Origin: Nostoc sp. 'Peltigera membranacea cyanobiont' N6
GTDB lineage: Bacteria > Cyanobacteriota > Cyanobacteriia > Cyanobacteriales > Nostocaceae
Direction: 5' to 3'
DNA: 64,000 nucleotides
Assembly: GCF_002949735.1 (NCBI RefSeq)
Contig: NZ_CP026681.1
Span: 6,974,501 to 7,038,500, forward strand
Below the pieces are notes generated by a model. The model worked only from the letters and a program-made list of their open reading frames with translations, did not search any database and had not been told where the DNA came from. Within the stretch, counting starts at the first letter, position 1; each line of letters begins with the position of its first letter. The position numbers and the translations under genes were made by a program. Shown piece by piece: positions 62,981 to 64,000 of this stretch.

Positions 62981-63277
62981 CTAACCTGCTACAGCTTCAG
63001 CAGGGGCTGCCTGAACAGCAGTTATGGGTAGATAAACACTAACTTTTTTCCGGGTTTTGCCCTTTCTCTCAAACATTACAACACCGTCGATTAAGGCAAA
63101 CAGAGTGTCATCGCTACCAATACCGACATTGTTACCAGGGTGAAATTTAGTCCCGCGCTGACGCACGAGAATGTTTCCTGCACGCACAACTTGACCGCCA
63201 TAACGCTTGACACCCAGACGTTGGGCGTTAGAATCACGACCGTTACGTGTACTACCTGTTCCTTTCTTATGAGCCAT
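62981..63277 (-). CDS. rpmA: 50S ribosomal protein L27
   Basis: A 98-residue L27 with the family start AHKKGTGSTRNGRDS and GVKRYGGQVVRAGNILVRQRGT. It begins directly with Ala-His after Met, the usual form in cyanobacteria, with no N-terminal extension that would need processing. It follows rplU by 30 bp on the same strand. Ribosomal role beside the peptidyl transferase centre. Very secure. Confidence 0.97.
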   Translation of the reverse strand: MAHKKGTGSTRNGRDSNAQRLGVKRYGGQVVRAGNILVRQRGTKFHPGNNVGIGSDDTLFALIDGVVMFERKGKTRKKVSVYLPITAVQAAPAEAVAG

Positions 63278-63307
63278 GATTTCCTCTTTTGTATCTACTT
63301 CTTTTTA

Positions 63308-63715
63308 TTATTCAGCAGCAACTTCAACTTCTTCAGCAGGAGTCTCATCTAAAACGGGGCTTTCCTTCTCCGCTTCTCCTTGGGCAACAAACACTTCACC
63401 GTTAAGGGTGATGGAGTCAATCATAAGTCTGGTAACTTCTTGACGATGCCCCCGTTTTTTGCGGGTTTTCTTTTTCGGCTTCATCTTGTATACCAAGACT
63501 TTACGACCTCTGTAATGTCGCATTACAGTCCCTTCTACAGTCGCACCTGTCACTAGTGGCTGTCCAATGCTGACTTCGCCATCGTGCTGAACGAGTAATA
63601 CGTAGTCTATTGTAACTTTTTCATCTGGTTCGATCGGAAGCAGTTCAATATCATAAAACCGCCCTGGCTCTACTCGTATTTGTTTGCCGCCAGTTTCAAT
63701 AATTGCGTAGGTCAT
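63308..63715 (-). CDS. rplU: 50S ribosomal protein L21
   Basis: A 135-residue L21 with IIETGGKQIRVEPGRFYDIE and the C-terminal KMKPKKKTRKKRGHRQEVT. Its acidic, Glu/Ala-rich tail is longer than in E. coli L21 (103 residues). First gene of the rplU-rpmA pair. Very secure. Confidence 0.96.
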   Translation of the reverse strand: MTYAIIETGGKQIRVEPGRFYDIELLPIEPDEKVTIDYVLLVQHDGEVSIGQPLVTGATVEGTVMRHYRGRKVLVYKMKPKKKTRKKRGHRQEVTRLMIDSITLNGEVFVAQGEAEKESPVLDETPAEEVEVAAE

Positions 63716-64000
63716 TAAATTGTCCTTGAGGTTGCCGTACAGGTAGCTGGTTTTGATCTCTTGTAGAGAGGCTTTTGCCAGCCTTTGTAATATGTCTACC
63801 TGATCCGAGCAGGAATTAGACAGACAATCTAATATCCTATTTTATTCACAGGTGGTAAGTCAAGCTTTTATTTGCCAAAATTCGTGGTGGCGATCGCTTA
63901 CCCAAAAATCAGAATTCATGCTTATTAGTTCAATAATGCTTCCATCTTAGGGCTGACTTTTATAAACTAGTAGAAATATTTTAGACTCAAACTTATAGTT
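63716..64000 (-). promoter_or_regulatory. Leader region of rplU
   Basis: The 285 bp upstream of rplU contain an inverted pair, caggtag and ctacctg (63740-63746 and 63796-63802 on the plus strand), around a second small hairpin. Such a structured leader would fit r-protein autoregulation, but I know no consensus here. The rest shows no gene. Confidence 0.35.

Overview
The window comes from a heterocyst-forming filamentous cyanobacterium of the Nostoc/Anabaena kind. The HIP1 octamer GCGATCGC occurs throughout, TCATTTG-type short tandem repeats and palindromic REP/MITE-like elements fill many gaps, and the left end carries the heterocyst-glycolipid island (3' end of hglC, then hglA, hglB/hetM, a hetN-position reductase and hetI), in the order I recall from Anabaena PCC 7120. 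No rRNA, phage or plasmid genes are visible. All identifications come from reading translated sequence and motifs; no database search was run.

Layout. 1-7.1 kb: heterocyst glycolipid polyketide genes, the HetN-like reductase and the Sfp-type phosphopantetheinyl transferase. 7.3-9.3 kb: an alpha/beta hydrolase and the response regulator RpaA. 9.6-15.6 kb: an accessory-looking stretch with an NB-ARC/TPR STAND protein, a divergent small membrane protein, a 21-bp tandem repeat array, an FHA-flavin oxidoreductase fusion and an FHA-zinc ribbon protein. 15.7-22.1 kb: endonuclease V, a macro-domain protein, an EF-G paralogue of the mitochondrial/spirochaete type carrying an in-frame repeat insertion, and an Rpn-like nuclease. 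22.2-28.4 kb: a membrane fusion protein (cNMP domain, degenerate sigma-54-type AAA+, polyferredoxin), a small transaldolase, and succinyl-CoA ligase-like subunits that have lost catalytic residues. 29-45.7 kb: mostly housekeeping and hypothetical genes, including moaC, tRNA-Arg(ACG), an MFS transporter, a glycosyltransferase/NlpC-P60 pair, a beta-lactamase-like hydrolase, a phosphoesterase, a large zinc metalloprotease and gshA. 45.7-52 kb: a decayed region in which a metacaspase/DUF4384 gene is interrupted by an internally deleted IS4-family element, next to a CHAT-domain remnant; then a GH13 enzyme, holB without a canonical start codon, and an IS1380-type remnant. 52.3-59 kb: ilvD with a divergent LysR regulator, a DCC-family protein, and a cobalamin riboswitch leading cobG-cobH-cobI. 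59-62.2 kb: five minus-strand genes for an envelope redox system. 63-63.7 kb: rplU-rpmA.

The most interesting unit is the last redox cluster (58976-62234). It encodes a lipoprotein made almost wholly of M-x-K-D-x pentapeptides, a TlpA-like thioredoxin, a CcdA-type thiol transporter, a four-helix cytochrome b and a Tat-exported molybdopterin oxidoreductase. This resembles, with different electron-transfer parts, the proteobacterial arrangement in which a methionine-rich periplasmic peptide soaks up hypochlorite and a molybdenum methionine sulfoxide reductase regenerates it. Other notable points are the HetN homologue without the RGSGR signalling motif, the SucCD pair with substituted catalytic residues, and the AAA+ protein that lacks the sigma-54 contact loop.
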